This document shows positions 1 through 8,054 of a stretch of DNA of 16,566 bases, in pieces. The stretch's first letter is position 1, and each line of letters opens with the position of its first letter. The stretch lies in NCBI GenBank assembly GCA_902797015.1, contig CADBRG010000184.1, positions 1 through 16,566 of the forward strand. The letters are read 5' to 3'. The notes beneath the pieces are model-generated. The model searched no databases and was not told where the DNA came from. It saw nothing but the letters and a program-made list of their open reading frames with translations. The DNA is from an uncultured Lachnospiraceae bacterium (lineage in GTDB: Bacteria > Bacillota > Clostridia > Lachnospirales > Lachnospiraceae). The position numbers and the translations under genes are program-made.

Positions 1-187
1 GGATGCGGCGAACTTTGTGGAGACGATTGAAAAACGGCAGGGGGTAACGATATCTGCACCGGAAGAGATTGCCTATATAAACAAATGGATCGATAAAGAG
101 ATGCTTTTGGAAAGCGCGGCAGCGTATGGAAAGAGCCCGTATGGGGATCATCTGAAGGCTGTAGCGGATGGAAAAGTAAGGTATTAA
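1..187 (+). CDS. rmlA: Glucose-1-phosphate thymidylyltransferase, C-terminal fragment
   Basis: Only the last 61 codons are present; the reading frame begins at base 2 and stops at TAA 185-187. The translation contains FVETIEKRQG, followed by EEIAYINKWID and YGDHLKAV. This is the conserved C-terminal end of RmlA/RfbA, where the Ile-Glu-Lys-Arg-Gln-Gly stretch and the Glu-Glu-Ile-Ala-Tyr segment are family hallmarks. RmlA joins dTTP and glucose-1-phosphate to dTDP-glucose, the first step towards dTDP-rhamnose and related deoxysugars, in the cytoplasm. The catalytic N-terminal part lies outside the window. The next gene starts 13 nt after the stop, so they are probably co-transcribed. The fragment is short, but the match to RmlA is distinctive. 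Confidence 0.85.
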   Translation, partial: DAANFVETIEKRQGVTISAPEEIAYINKWIDKEMLLESAAAYGKSPYGDHLKAVADGKVRY

Positions 188-200
188 GGACTATCAGAAA

Positions 201-1052
201 ATGAAAACAGGAATCTTCTACATTATAGATGACACAAACAGTCAGAACGGCATTACGGATCGCCTGAAAGTTGCTGTCGGATTGTATTATGTCGCAAAAA
301 AGAATGATATCGGTTTTTATTTTATCCATCAGGCGGGGTTTGATATCAGAGACTATCTGCTGCCGAACAAAGTGGATTGGTCTGCTGGAGTATCTGAGAT
401 TTCAAAATTACCATGGAAGACACAGAAGATCCGTTACAATACTGAACTGCTGGATATGCATTTTGATCCTGCAAAGCAGTACATTTGTAAAAAAGGCATT
501 GGAAAAAACATTATTGAAATGACAGGCGTTCCGGACTGGCAGCGGATATGGAGAGAATTGTTCCGGGAGCTGTTTAAACCGGATGAAAAGGTACTGCAGG
601 CGTTGGCGGAAAGATCCATGCCGGAGCGCTATTCTGTTGTAAACGCAAGATTTATCAACTCGCTCGGGACTTTTGAGACAGCCGATTATAATGCGCCGCT
701 GCCGGAAAAGGAGCAGGAGCTTCTGATAGAAAAAGTGCTTTTGAAAGTGAAGGAATGTGAACAGGATTCTGATGCTCCGATCGTTGTTTTGTCTGACAGC
801 GTAAAGTTTTTAAAGGCAGCACAGGAAAACGGATTCCGGATCTTTGATCCGGATGGGATCGGCCATATCATGAACCGGGGCATTGGAGAGAGGGTTTATT
901 TAGATACATTTGTTAATTTCTTTCTGACTGCAAGAGCAGAAAAAATATATTCGATATTAAATGTGGATGGGGTTCCAGACAACAGTTTGTATAAGACACA
1001 ATATCCCCGTTACGCGGCAATTATAGGAGATAAACCTTTTATCAGATTGTAA
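201..1052 (+). CDS. Probable GT-B glycosyltransferase, O-fucosyltransferase/NodZ-like
   Basis: A 283-residue soluble protein with no signal peptide or membrane segment. The N-terminus has NGITDRLKVAVG (16-27) and then LLPNKVDW (about 53-60). Both resemble the Gly-x-x-Asp-Arg-Leu motif and the segment after it in fucosyltransferase-like GT-B proteins (NodZ, FUT8, O-FucT relatives). The second half has YSVVNARF followed by PIVVLSDS (193-200) and VYLDTFVNFFLTARAEKI. This fits the usual order of an Arg-bearing donor-site strand, a Ser-Asp loop and a buried helix. The typical two-Arg signature is not clearly visible, so activity and donor are uncertain. The start at 201 has an AGGA site about 10 nt upstream and overlaps nothing. 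It lies between rmlA and licD in a sugar-polymer operon, which supports a transferase role. It could also be an uncharacterised hypothetical family. Confidence 0.5.
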   Translation: MKTGIFYIIDDTNSQNGITDRLKVAVGLYYVAKKNDIGFYFIHQAGFDIRDYLLPNKVDWSAGVSEISKLPWKTQKIRYNTELLDMHFDPAKQYICKKGIGKNIIEMTGVPDWQRIWRELFRELFKPDEKVLQALAERSMPERYSVVNARFINSLGTFETADYNAPLPEKEQELLIEKVLLKVKECEQDSDAPIVVLSDSVKFLKAAQENGFRIFDPDGIGHIMNRGIGERVYLDTFVNFFLTARAEKIYSILNVDGVPDNSLYKTQYPRYAAIIGDKPFIRL

Positions 1053-1071
1053 AAAGGCAGAACCAGGTAAA

Positions 1072-1971
1072 GTGAGAGAAAATACATTTAGCATAAAAAA
1101 TAAAGTCAATGCGATCTATACAGATGATCTGTTCCATGAAATCGCTCCTGAGGAACGGAAGCAGCTGCAGAATGCTTTGCTAAATATGTATAAGGACATT
1201 CTGAGAGTCTGCGAGAAGTATGCTATCATTCCGTATCTGGTTGGCGGCTCCGCTTTGGGTGCGGTACGTCATCAGGGGTTTATTCCATGGGATGATGATC
1301 TGGACGTCGGGATGACCCGAGCGGATTATGGGAAGTTCCGGAAGATATTCCGAAAAGAACTGTCAAAGGAATATATTTTAAACGCTCCGAATTATTCCAT
1401 GGATCCGAAAGCCAGATTCCCGAAAGTGATCAAGAAGAATACGGTATGCCGGGAAATCGTGGATGTCAATGATCCGAAACGGAATGGTTTATTTGTAGAT
1501 ATTTTTATTTTGGACGATGTTCCGGAGAATGCTGTTATCCGGAAAATGAAGGGCACTTTCTGCAACGGACTGGAGTTTGTCAGCGGACAGGTCTTTCTAA
1601 AGGAACATATGACGGAAGAAGCAAAAGAGATGTACCTGCGAATGGGAAAGCGCAGTTATCTGGCGCATTATCTGACTGGGGCAGTGTTTTCAGTAATCCC
1701 GTCAAGGAACTGGTTTCATGCGACAGATAAAGCCGTGCGGTATTCAAGGCAAAGTCCGTATGTAGGGATACCGACCGGCAGAAAACATTACTTCGGAGAA
1801 ATCTTTGAGAAAAAAGATCTGTTCCCGGCGGTATATCTGCCGTTTGAAGACATTAAGGCACCGGTATTTTGCAATTATGACAAGTATCTGCGGAATCTGT
1901 ATGGAGATTATATGCAGATCCCAGAGGAAAAAGACAGAGAAAAGCATTATATTGTAGAACTTAAACTTTGA
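1072..1971 (+). CDS. LicD-family phosphotransferase
   Basis: A 299-residue protein with the LicD core at about 58-80: GGSALGAVRHQGFIPWDDD then LDVG. The Asp cluster binds metal and the nucleotidyl-alcohol donor. LicD proteins move phosphocholine, phosphoribitol or phosphoglycerol from a CDP-linked donor onto a glycan; the group also includes eukaryotic fukutin and FKRP. The C-terminal NLYGDYMQIP resembles the Tyr-Gly-Asp-Tyr-Met tail motif of the family. I use the GTG at 1072 because no ATG precedes the conserved domain in this frame and AGGTAA lies a few bases upstream. The gap to the preceding stop is 19 nt. The donor cannot be read from the sequence. The tagD gene later in the locus makes CDP-glycerol the simplest guess. 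Confidence 0.85.
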   Translation: MRENTFSIKNKVNAIYTDDLFHEIAPEERKQLQNALLNMYKDILRVCEKYAIIPYLVGGSALGAVRHQGFIPWDDDLDVGMTRADYGKFRKIFRKELSKEYILNAPNYSMDPKARFPKVIKKNTVCREIVDVNDPKRNGLFVDIFILDDVPENAVIRKMKGTFCNGLEFVSGQVFLKEHMTEEAKEMYLRMGKRSYLAHYLTGAVFSVIPSRNWFHATDKAVRYSRQSPYVGIPTGRKHYFGEIFEKKDLFPAVYLPFEDIKAPVFCNYDKYLRNLYGDYMQIPEEKDREKHYIVELKL

Positions 1972-1988
1972 TTCCAATTTTCGCAGAT

Positions 1989-1995
1989 GAGGTGA
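1989..1995 (+). promoter_or_regulatory. Ribosome binding site for GT2 gene at 1999
   Basis: GAGGTGA lies just before ATG 1999. It is the clearest Shine-Dalgarno sequence in the first part of the operon and fixes the start so that the protein begins with the conserved GT2 beta-strand MISVIIPIYNVE. Confidence 0.6.
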
Positions 1996-1998
1996 TAG

Positions 1999-2985
1999 AT
2001 GATTTCAGTAATCATTCCAATCTACAATGTTGAACAGTATCTTGAAAGATGTATCAGATCGATCTTGCAGAATACATATAAAGAATTGGAAGTCATATGT
2101 GTAAATGATGGGAGTACGGATCGATGTTTGGAGATCCTTCAAAGTCTGGCAGAGGAAGATGACAGGATAAAGATCATTGAACAGGCCAATCAAGGAGTGC
2201 AGACAGCAAGAAACAACGGATTTATGGAAGCTGCCGGCGAATATATTGCATTTATTGATTCTGCTGATTGGATACATCCGCAGTATTTTCATAGTTTAGT
2301 TGAATGCATGGAAAAAAAGCAGGCAGATATTGCTGTTTGCGGATGCCGGAAATTTAATGAGAGTGAGGTAATAGCCGTTAGTTTCATCCCGCATATTCGG
2401 TATTGCAAATTAACGGATGAGCAGTTTTTTAATAACTATTATGCAAGACATATGTGCTGGGGAAGACTATATCGAAAAAAAGATATTGAGAATATAGGTT
2501 TTGTTCCTGATGTGAGAATGGGAGATGATACACTGTATAATTTAATGGCAATCTCTAAGCTGAAGAAACCTGTAGTATACATGACGGAAACACCCTTATA
2601 CTATTATTTTCAGAGAAGCAATTCCATTGTAAGAACAGCTGATTATAAAAAATCTATGGATATTGCTGATTGGACAGTAAAGAATTATAAAAGTGATCTT
2701 CGGTATGAATGGTCGTGGATGCTTTTGATGCAGGCCGTCAAGATGGCGCTTTCCTGCAGATATGGTGCTATTTTGCATGAAGATCAGGAAATGGTTTGCC
2801 GCAGCAATAAGGATTTAAAAGTCTTGGTACGGAGAATCATGCAAAACAAACAGATTCCAAATAAGGAAAAGCTTCTGCATTTGATCATGAGGTTATCACC
2901 TCGAATCTATAGGTGTTTTCGCATAAAGGATGATCCGACCATGAAAATATGGGAAGCAAATATTCGAAGCACAAAAGCTCATTAA
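1999..2985 (+). CDS. GT2 glycosyltransferase with altered DxD motif
   Basis: A 328-residue family 2 glycosyltransferase (GT-A fold, cytoplasmic face). It shows MISVIIPIYNVEQYLERC at the N-terminus, VICVNDGSTD for nucleotide binding near residue 37, and NQGVQTARNNG. The divalent-metal motif, normally Asp-Ser-Asp-Asp, reads FIDSADWIHP here: residues 87-90 are D-S-A-D, with GCT at 2263-2265 where both paralogs in this window have an Asp codon. The rest of the domain is intact, including the RHMCWGRLYRKKDIE segment that the IS-split paralog downstream also carries. The protein may therefore be weakened, tolerant of the change, or inactive. It ends 24 nt before glf. Acceptor and donor are unknown. 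Confidence 0.85.
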   Translation: MISVIIPIYNVEQYLERCIRSILQNTYKELEVICVNDGSTDRCLEILQSLAEEDDRIKIIEQANQGVQTARNNGFMEAAGEYIAFIDSADWIHPQYFHSLVECMEKKQADIAVCGCRKFNESEVIAVSFIPHIRYCKLTDEQFFNNYYARHMCWGRLYRKKDIENIGFVPDVRMGDDTLYNLMAISKLKKPVVYMTETPLYYYFQRSNSIVRTADYKKSMDIADWTVKNYKSDLRYEWSWMLLMQAVKMALSCRYGAILHEDQEMVCRSNKDLKVLVRRIMQNKQIPNKEKLLHLIMRLSPRIYRCFRIKDDPTMKIWEANIRSTKAH

Positions 2986-3009
2986 AACGTCTGAGAAAGA
3001 GAAAACGAA

Positions 3010-4140
3010 ATGTATGACTATTTGATTGTCGGAGCAGGTCTTTACGGATCGGTTTTTGCACAACAGGCCAAAGCTGCCGGTAAAAAAGTATTGGTAATTG
3101 ATAAAAGAGATCATATTGCAGGAAATATCTATACGGAAAAGCAGATGGGCATTCATGTCCATAAATACGGCGCTCATATTTTTCATACCAATAATAAAAA
3201 AGTATGGGATTATGTACAGCAGTTTGCGGACTTTAATCACTATACGAATATGCCTGTGGCAAATTATAAGGGGGAGATATATTCTCTCCCGTTCAATATG
3301 TTCACCTTTAATCAGATGTGGGGAGTTGTCACACCGGAAGAGGCTTTTAGGATTATAGAAGAACAAAGAAAGGAAATTAAAGGGACACCGAATAATCTGG
3401 AAGAGCAGGCGATTTCGCTGGTCGGAAGAGACATCTATGAGAAGCTGATCAAGGGCTATACCGAAAAGCAATGGGGAAGGGAATGCAAAGAACTTCCGGT
3501 ATTTATCATTCGGCGCCTGCCAATCCGACTAACATATGATAATAATTATTTCAATGCCCGCTATCAGGGGATTCCGATTGGCGGTTATACCAAAATGGTG
3601 GAAAAGATGCTGGATGGCATAGAGGTTCGATTGCGCGAGGATTATTTACAGAATAAAGCCGGCTGGAATGCACAAGCCGATAAGGTTCTGTATACAGGAC
3701 CGATCGATGCGTATTTTGATTATTGTTTGGGATATTTGGAGTATCGGTCTGTAAGATTTGAAAATGAAACCTTTGATATTTTAAATTATCAAGGAAATGC
3801 CGTAGTTAATTATACTGACTGTCAGACGCCATGGACGAGGATCATTGAACATAAGTGGTTTGAATTTGGCAAAGACGACAATGGCAGCGAAATCCCGCAA
3901 ACGATCATATCCAGAGAATACAGTTATGAATGGAAGCCAGGAGATGAACCATGTTATCCGGTGAATGATGAAAAAAACGGATTGTTGTATAAAGAGTACA
4001 AGGCATTGGCAGACTGGGAGGAAAAAACGTTTTTCGGCGGACGGCTTGCTGAGTATAAATATTATGATATGGATCAAATTGTTGCAGCATCAATGAATGT
4101 CTGGAATGAATTGCAACTGCGATACAGTTATAACGGATAA
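3010..4140 (+). CDS. glf: UDP-galactopyranose mutase
   Basis: A 376-residue flavoprotein that interconverts UDP-galactopyranose and UDP-galactofuranose, the donor for Galf residues. The N-terminal FAD-binding motif is VGAGLYGS (7-14). It is followed by DHIAGNIYTE, HKYGAHIFHT and the YTEKQWG signature, then RLPIRLTYDNNYF and the C-terminal RLAEYKYYDMDQ, all typical of bacterial Glf. Length matches the family (about 365-390). It contains the Trp, Tyr and Arg residues expected in the active site. ATG 3010 follows a purine-rich stretch and gives the family's usual N-terminus. The gene implies that the polymer contains galactofuranose. A short degenerate copy of an internal segment (around residues 102-118) is found at 11880, beyond the third GT2 gene. 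Confidence 0.96.
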   Translation: MYDYLIVGAGLYGSVFAQQAKAAGKKVLVIDKRDHIAGNIYTEKQMGIHVHKYGAHIFHTNNKKVWDYVQQFADFNHYTNMPVANYKGEIYSLPFNMFTFNQMWGVVTPEEAFRIIEEQRKEIKGTPNNLEEQAISLVGRDIYEKLIKGYTEKQWGRECKELPVFIIRRLPIRLTYDNNYFNARYQGIPIGGYTKMVEKMLDGIEVRLREDYLQNKAGWNAQADKVLYTGPIDAYFDYCLGYLEYRSVRFENETFDILNYQGNAVVNYTDCQTPWTRIIEHKWFEFGKDDNGSEIPQTIISREYSYEWKPGDEPCYPVNDEKNGLLYKEYKALADWEEKTFFGGRLAEYKYYDMDQIVAASMNVWNELQLRYSYNG

Positions 4141-4159
4141 AAATGCAGAAAGCGACGGA

Positions 4160-5182
4160 ATGCGGGAGATGCCAACTATAAGTATAATTATTGCTGTATT
4201 TAACAATGAGCAATACCTGCCGGCCTGTTTGGATACTGTTTTGGCTCAGACATATTCTGACTGGGAGCTTATTCTTATTGATGACGGGTCTACAGACGGA
4301 ACAGGATCTGTTTGTGATAAATATGCAAAAACTGATCCGCGTATTAGTGTGATCCATCAGGAGAATCAAGGTCTTTCTGATTCAAGAAACAAGGCTATGA
4401 GATTGGCAAGGGGCAAGTATATAGGATTTATAGACGGGGATGATTTAATTGTACCTGATATGTATAAGGTTTTATATCAGACGATTAATGAATCAGACAG
4501 TGATATTGCTTTTTGTGAATTTCGCAGATTTGTGGAGGACGATGAGACAGCTTTAGAAGAATTGCTGAATTCCCCTCCAAAGGAATCTGCTGGACCGGCA
4601 TTCAGGATAAGCTCAATAGAAGAGGAGATGAGAAGGATTCTTGACGCTGACTCTGGTGCCTATATATGGAAAGGACTATATAGGGCTTCTTTAATAAAAG
4701 ACACTCTGTTTTTGAGCGGCAGACTTTGTCAGGATGCATTATGGTCACCCTGTGTAGTAGTCAAAGCCGGAAAGATCGCCAGAGTGAAAGATGTACTGTA
4801 TATGTATAGAACAAGAGCAGGAAGTGCGTCTTTTTATGGTTTTTATAATAAAATATTGGATTATCTATATGTCAGATGTGAATTACTTGATTATTTAAAA
4901 GAATATGCACCTGAATGGGTGGTACCTTATACGATGGAGATGTTTACTATATGTGTAACTGCCGGAAACAGAATCTCTACACTGGATAATGAAAGTGGAA
5001 TAGTCCAATATAAGACGATGATCAAGAAATCATTGGGTTATTTTTCAGAAATAAAAGTAAGAGAAATATTGAGGGATCCTTATACGGCCCCTAAGAGAAA
5101 AGCACTGTCAGTTTGTGGAAAGATTTCATATCCTTTTGCCTGTATAGTTAAGAGAAATCTTCTTGTAATAATAAATCGCTAG
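4160..5182 (+). CDS. GT2 glycosyltransferase
   Basis: A family 2 glycosyltransferase of about 340 residues. It has ISIIIAVFNNEQYLPACL, LILIDDGSTDGTG, NQGLSDSRNKAM and the metal motif FIDGDDLIVPD with D92, D94 and D95. The frame is open back to ATG 4097, inside glf, but the conserved domain starts at MREMPTIS, so I place the start at ATG 4160 (ATG 4169 is also possible). The site upstream is weak: ACGGA lies very close, and the 3' end of glf may help through translational coupling. The C-terminal half contains KGLYRASLIKDTLF and ends with an FACIVKRNLLVIINR tail that is mildly hydrophobic. It differs clearly from the three closely related GT2 genes at 1999, 9239 and 12954, so it probably forms another linkage. 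The substrate is unknown. Confidence 0.85.
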   Translation: MREMPTISIIIAVFNNEQYLPACLDTVLAQTYSDWELILIDDGSTDGTGSVCDKYAKTDPRISVIHQENQGLSDSRNKAMRLARGKYIGFIDGDDLIVPDMYKVLYQTINESDSDIAFCEFRRFVEDDETALEELLNSPPKESAGPAFRISSIEEEMRRILDADSGAYIWKGLYRASLIKDTLFLSGRLCQDALWSPCVVVKAGKIARVKDVLYMYRTRAGSASFYGFYNKILDYLYVRCELLDYLKEYAPEWVVPYTMEMFTICVTAGNRISTLDNESGIVQYKTMIKKSLGYFSEIKVREILRDPYTAPKRKALSVCGKISYPFACIVKRNLLVIINR

Positions 5183-5207
5183 GTTGTTTATGAAAGGTTT
5201 TATATAA

Positions 5208-8054
5208 ATGAACCTGAGATGGGAAGCGAAAGCAATCGGGAATTCCGCTGGTTTGATAAGGATAGACGATGATACCTGGTCTCTTAATTCCGACCGGGAG
5301 GCAGGCTATGTTTTGGATTCAAAGTTGCCGGACAGCATCGAAATAACATCCCGGATAGGAAAGCTGGCTGATTCCGAAGACAGTTTCCTGTACCTGTTTT
5401 GTGAGATTGATCCGGGAAAAGAGAATATTGAGCTGTCTGCATGTTTTGAAGTGCTGGAATCGGATGAGGTTCCGGATTACCAGAGTGGCTTTGGTATTAT
5501 GGCGGCTGATACTGTTTTTTCCGGCAGCGAATCCAGACACCGCAATCATCTGCTGGCAGGCTGTTTCCGGACTGTAGACGGTAGAAATCATGGCTATGGT
5601 CTGCGCGCGGTCGGGGGCTATACAAGTCCCGGAGCGGCGGAATATACACCGGTCCGCAAGCTGGATCCGACAAGGATGTTTCAAATGCAGTCTGTGGAAG
5701 ATGTGCTTCTCCCCGGAGATACCTGTTATCTTTCCCTTGCCAAAACAGATGAGGGTTTTGTGGCAGCGATGCAGAAAGGAGAGAAAAGAGAAATCCTTTC
5801 TTTTCCCGGCTGTGACTTTTTAATGAAGCAGGACAAAAACAGGATAGCAATCGGGTTCGCCGCAGCACGCAAACTGCGGATCAGGATATCGGATATCCGG
5901 GTAAAGCTGTCAGAAGGGAAATGCAGTGAGATGCCGGCCGATGCAATCCGATGTGTGATTCCGGATTATCCATTCCAGAGTGATCTCTTTGACGATGGGA
6001 AGACGGCAGTACCAGAAAAAGAAAAACGATATGACACAGTGATATATGTATCTCCGGACGGAAAAGACGACCGGGAGGGAACAGAAGCTGAACCGATGGA
6101 TCTGCAGACAGCTTTGCAGATAGCAGGCGATGGTTCAGAAATCGTGTTGTCAGATGGTGTGTATCGGTTACAGGAGCCGCTTTATCTGCCATCATATTCC
6201 GGCGGAAGCTTTGAAAAACGGATCACAGTTCGTGCAAAGCATGCGCGACAGGCCGTTCTGGACGGATCGGAACTGAACAAAAAAGCACCATTGATGGTGC
6301 TTCGCGGGAAATATTGGGTCATGGATGGACTGGTATTTCAAAACAGCCCGTTATCAGGCTTTTTTATCTGTGGCAGCGGAAATCTGATCCGCAATTGTGA
6401 GGCTCACAATAACGGTGATACGGGCTTTTTGATCTGCGCCTATCCCGGAGTGGGAAAAGATGACTGGCCGGCTTATAATCAGGTGGAAGACTGTGATTCC
6501 TATGACAACTGTGATCCGGTGCTGTGTAATGCGGACGGGTTTGGAGCCAAGCTGTCTGTCGGGAAAGGGAATGGATTCTATCGCTGTATTGCACATCACA
6601 ACATAGATGATGGGTTTGATCTTTACACAAAAACGGTTTTCGGACCGATAGAGCCGGTTTTGCTGGAACAATGCGTTGCCTATGAAAACGGAAAGACATT
6701 GAAAGAACGGAATGTTCGGAAGGAACATTCCGGCGGTATAGGCTTTAAGCTTGGCGGAGAGCGGCAGGCAGTTGAACATGAAGTTTGGAATTGTACGGCC
6801 TTTTTGAATCTGCAGCATGATTTTTCACATAATTCAAATCCTTCTGTCAGACTGCATCACTGTACATCATTGGAAAATAACAAATCGTTGCAGGTTAAGC
6901 CCTTGAAACGATACAAAACAATACTGGATAAAGGGATCAGGCCAGTCCGAAAAGAAGACGGCGGGATCGATCTGCCCTGGATTGAAAATAAGAAGAAATC
7001 AATTCTGATGCTGATCACCACACTCGGAGGCGGAGGAGCTGAGCGTGTGACGACCATACTGGCTTCTGAGCTTTCCGGAAAATATGCCGTATATCTTTTA
7101 CATATGTACAATGATGGCAGGAAAGCATATGCCATTGAGCCTGAGGTAACGGTGATTGACGGCAGTTGGAACAGAGGAACGTTTTTATCAAAATACTTTC
7201 ATATTCCGTTCCGCTGGCCTTTTAAGGCATGGAGCATTCTGCGGGCAAAACAGAAATATCATATTGATGCTACCATCAGTATGATGCATAAACCGAATCT
7301 TTATAACAGCAGGATCCGCTGGAGAGACCGCAGAATAATGTCTGAACGAAACGATCCTTCCAGAAAACCGGCAAAAGAATATGAAGATACAAAACACAGC
7401 CTTTTGAAAGCGGATCATGTGGTCTTTCAGTCAGAACGTGTAAAGCAGCTTTTCAAGGACAGTATTCAGGCAAAAAGCAGCATTATCAGGAATCCCATTC
7501 ATGTAACCTGTTTTGCTGACAGGATTTCGCAAAACCGGATCGTAACAGTAGGACGATATATTGAGCAGAAAAATCATGTCCTGCTAATACGGGCATTTCA
7601 TGTTTTTTGGAAGTCACATCCGGAGTATACGCTGCATTTATACGGAGATGGAGAATTATATGATGAGCTGCAAAGCCTGATCGATGAACTGCAGCTGCAG
7701 GATTTTGTTTTTCTGGAAGGATTTCAGGAAGATATCCATCAACATATCCGAAATGCGAAAATGTTTGTGTTGTCTTCTGACTTCGAGGGGATGTCAAATG
7801 CATTGATGGAAGCGATGATGATGGGGCTGCCCTGTATCTCGACAAGCTGCACCGGTTCGGATGAACTGCTCGAAGACGGAGAAACAGGACTATTGGTTCC
7901 CGTGGGGGATGTAAACGCCCTGTCAGATGCGATGGGCAGATTGGCAGATGACAAAGCATTGTGCAGCAGACTGCGGGAACAGGCACAGCTTCAGAGTATG
8001 GAATTTGAAAAAGAGAAAGTGGTAAGAGCCTGGGAGAGGATCCTCTTTGATTAA
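5208..8054 (+). CDS. LamG-like / PL9 polysaccharide lyase / GT4 glycosyltransferase fusion
   Basis: A 948-residue protein without signal peptide. Residues 1 to about 240 look like a LamG/concanavalin-type beta-sandwich (WSLNSDREAGYVLDS, GKLADSEDSF). About 275-570 is a right-handed beta-helix of the PL9 family: it opens with YVSPDGKDDREGTEAEP and carries ADGFGAKLSVGKGN and NIDDGFDLYTK. D443, D467, D468 and D471 show the same spacing as the calcium ligands Asp209, 233, 234 and 237 of Pel9A, and K514 in GIGFKLGG matches the catalytic lysine (Lys273). From about 598 to the end is a complete GT4 transferase: LITTLGGGGAERVT, MSERNDPS, VGRYIEQKNH and EGMSNALMEAM with E860 and E868. A linker of about 35 residues joins the halves with no stop or frameshift. 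ATG 5208 has AAGG 10 nt upstream. PL9 enzymes cleave uronic-acid glycans by beta-elimination; a fused transferase is unexpected. Confidence 0.88.
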   Translation: MNLRWEAKAIGNSAGLIRIDDDTWSLNSDREAGYVLDSKLPDSIEITSRIGKLADSEDSFLYLFCEIDPGKENIELSACFEVLESDEVPDYQSGFGIMAADTVFSGSESRHRNHLLAGCFRTVDGRNHGYGLRAVGGYTSPGAAEYTPVRKLDPTRMFQMQSVEDVLLPGDTCYLSLAKTDEGFVAAMQKGEKREILSFPGCDFLMKQDKNRIAIGFAAARKLRIRISDIRVKLSEGKCSEMPADAIRCVIPDYPFQSDLFDDGKTAVPEKEKRYDTVIYVSPDGKDDREGTEAEPMDLQTALQIAGDGSEIVLSDGVYRLQEPLYLPSYSGGSFEKRITVRAKHARQAVLDGSELNKKAPLMVLRGKYWVMDGLVFQNSPLSGFFICGSGNLIRNCEAHNNGDTGFLICAYPGVGKDDWPAYNQVEDCDSYDNCDPVLCNADGFGAKLSVGKGNGFYRCIAHHNIDDGFDLYTKTVFGPIEPVLLEQCVAYENGKTLKERNVRKEHSGGIGFKLGGERQAVEHEVWNCTAFLNLQHDFSHNSNPSVRLHHCTSLENNKSLQVKPLKRYKTILDKGIRPVRKEDGGIDLPWIENKKKSILMLITTLGGGGAERVTTILASELSGKYAVYLLHMYNDGRKAYAIEPEVTVIDGSWNRGTFLSKYFHIPFRWPFKAWSILRAKQKYHIDATISMMHKPNLYNSRIRWRDRRIMSERNDPSRKPAKEYEDTKHSLLKADHVVFQSERVKQLFKDSIQAKSSIIRNPIHVTCFADRISQNRIVTVGRYIEQKNHVLLIRAFHVFWKSHPEYTLHLYGDGELYDELQSLIDELQLQDFVFLEGFQEDIHQHIRNAKMFVLSSDFEGMSNALMEAMMMGLPCISTSCTGSDELLEDGETGLLVPVGDVNALSDAMGRLADDKALCSRLREQAQLQSMEFEKEKVVRAWERILFD

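Noticed and set aside
2896..3471. A 191-residue open frame on the minus strand
   Set aside because: It lies opposite the 3' end of GT2 and the 5' half of glf, has no recognisable domain, and is a shadow of those genes.
4097..4159. An N-terminal extension of the GT2 gene overlapping glf
   Set aside because: These 21 residues are out of frame with glf, lack conserved GT2 features and have no ribosome binding site. The conserved domain begins just after ATG 4160.
6354..6818. A 154-residue minus-strand frame under the PL9 domain
   Set aside because: No domain is recognisable and it is fully covered by the strongly supported plus-strand gene; the composition is that of an antisense shadow.
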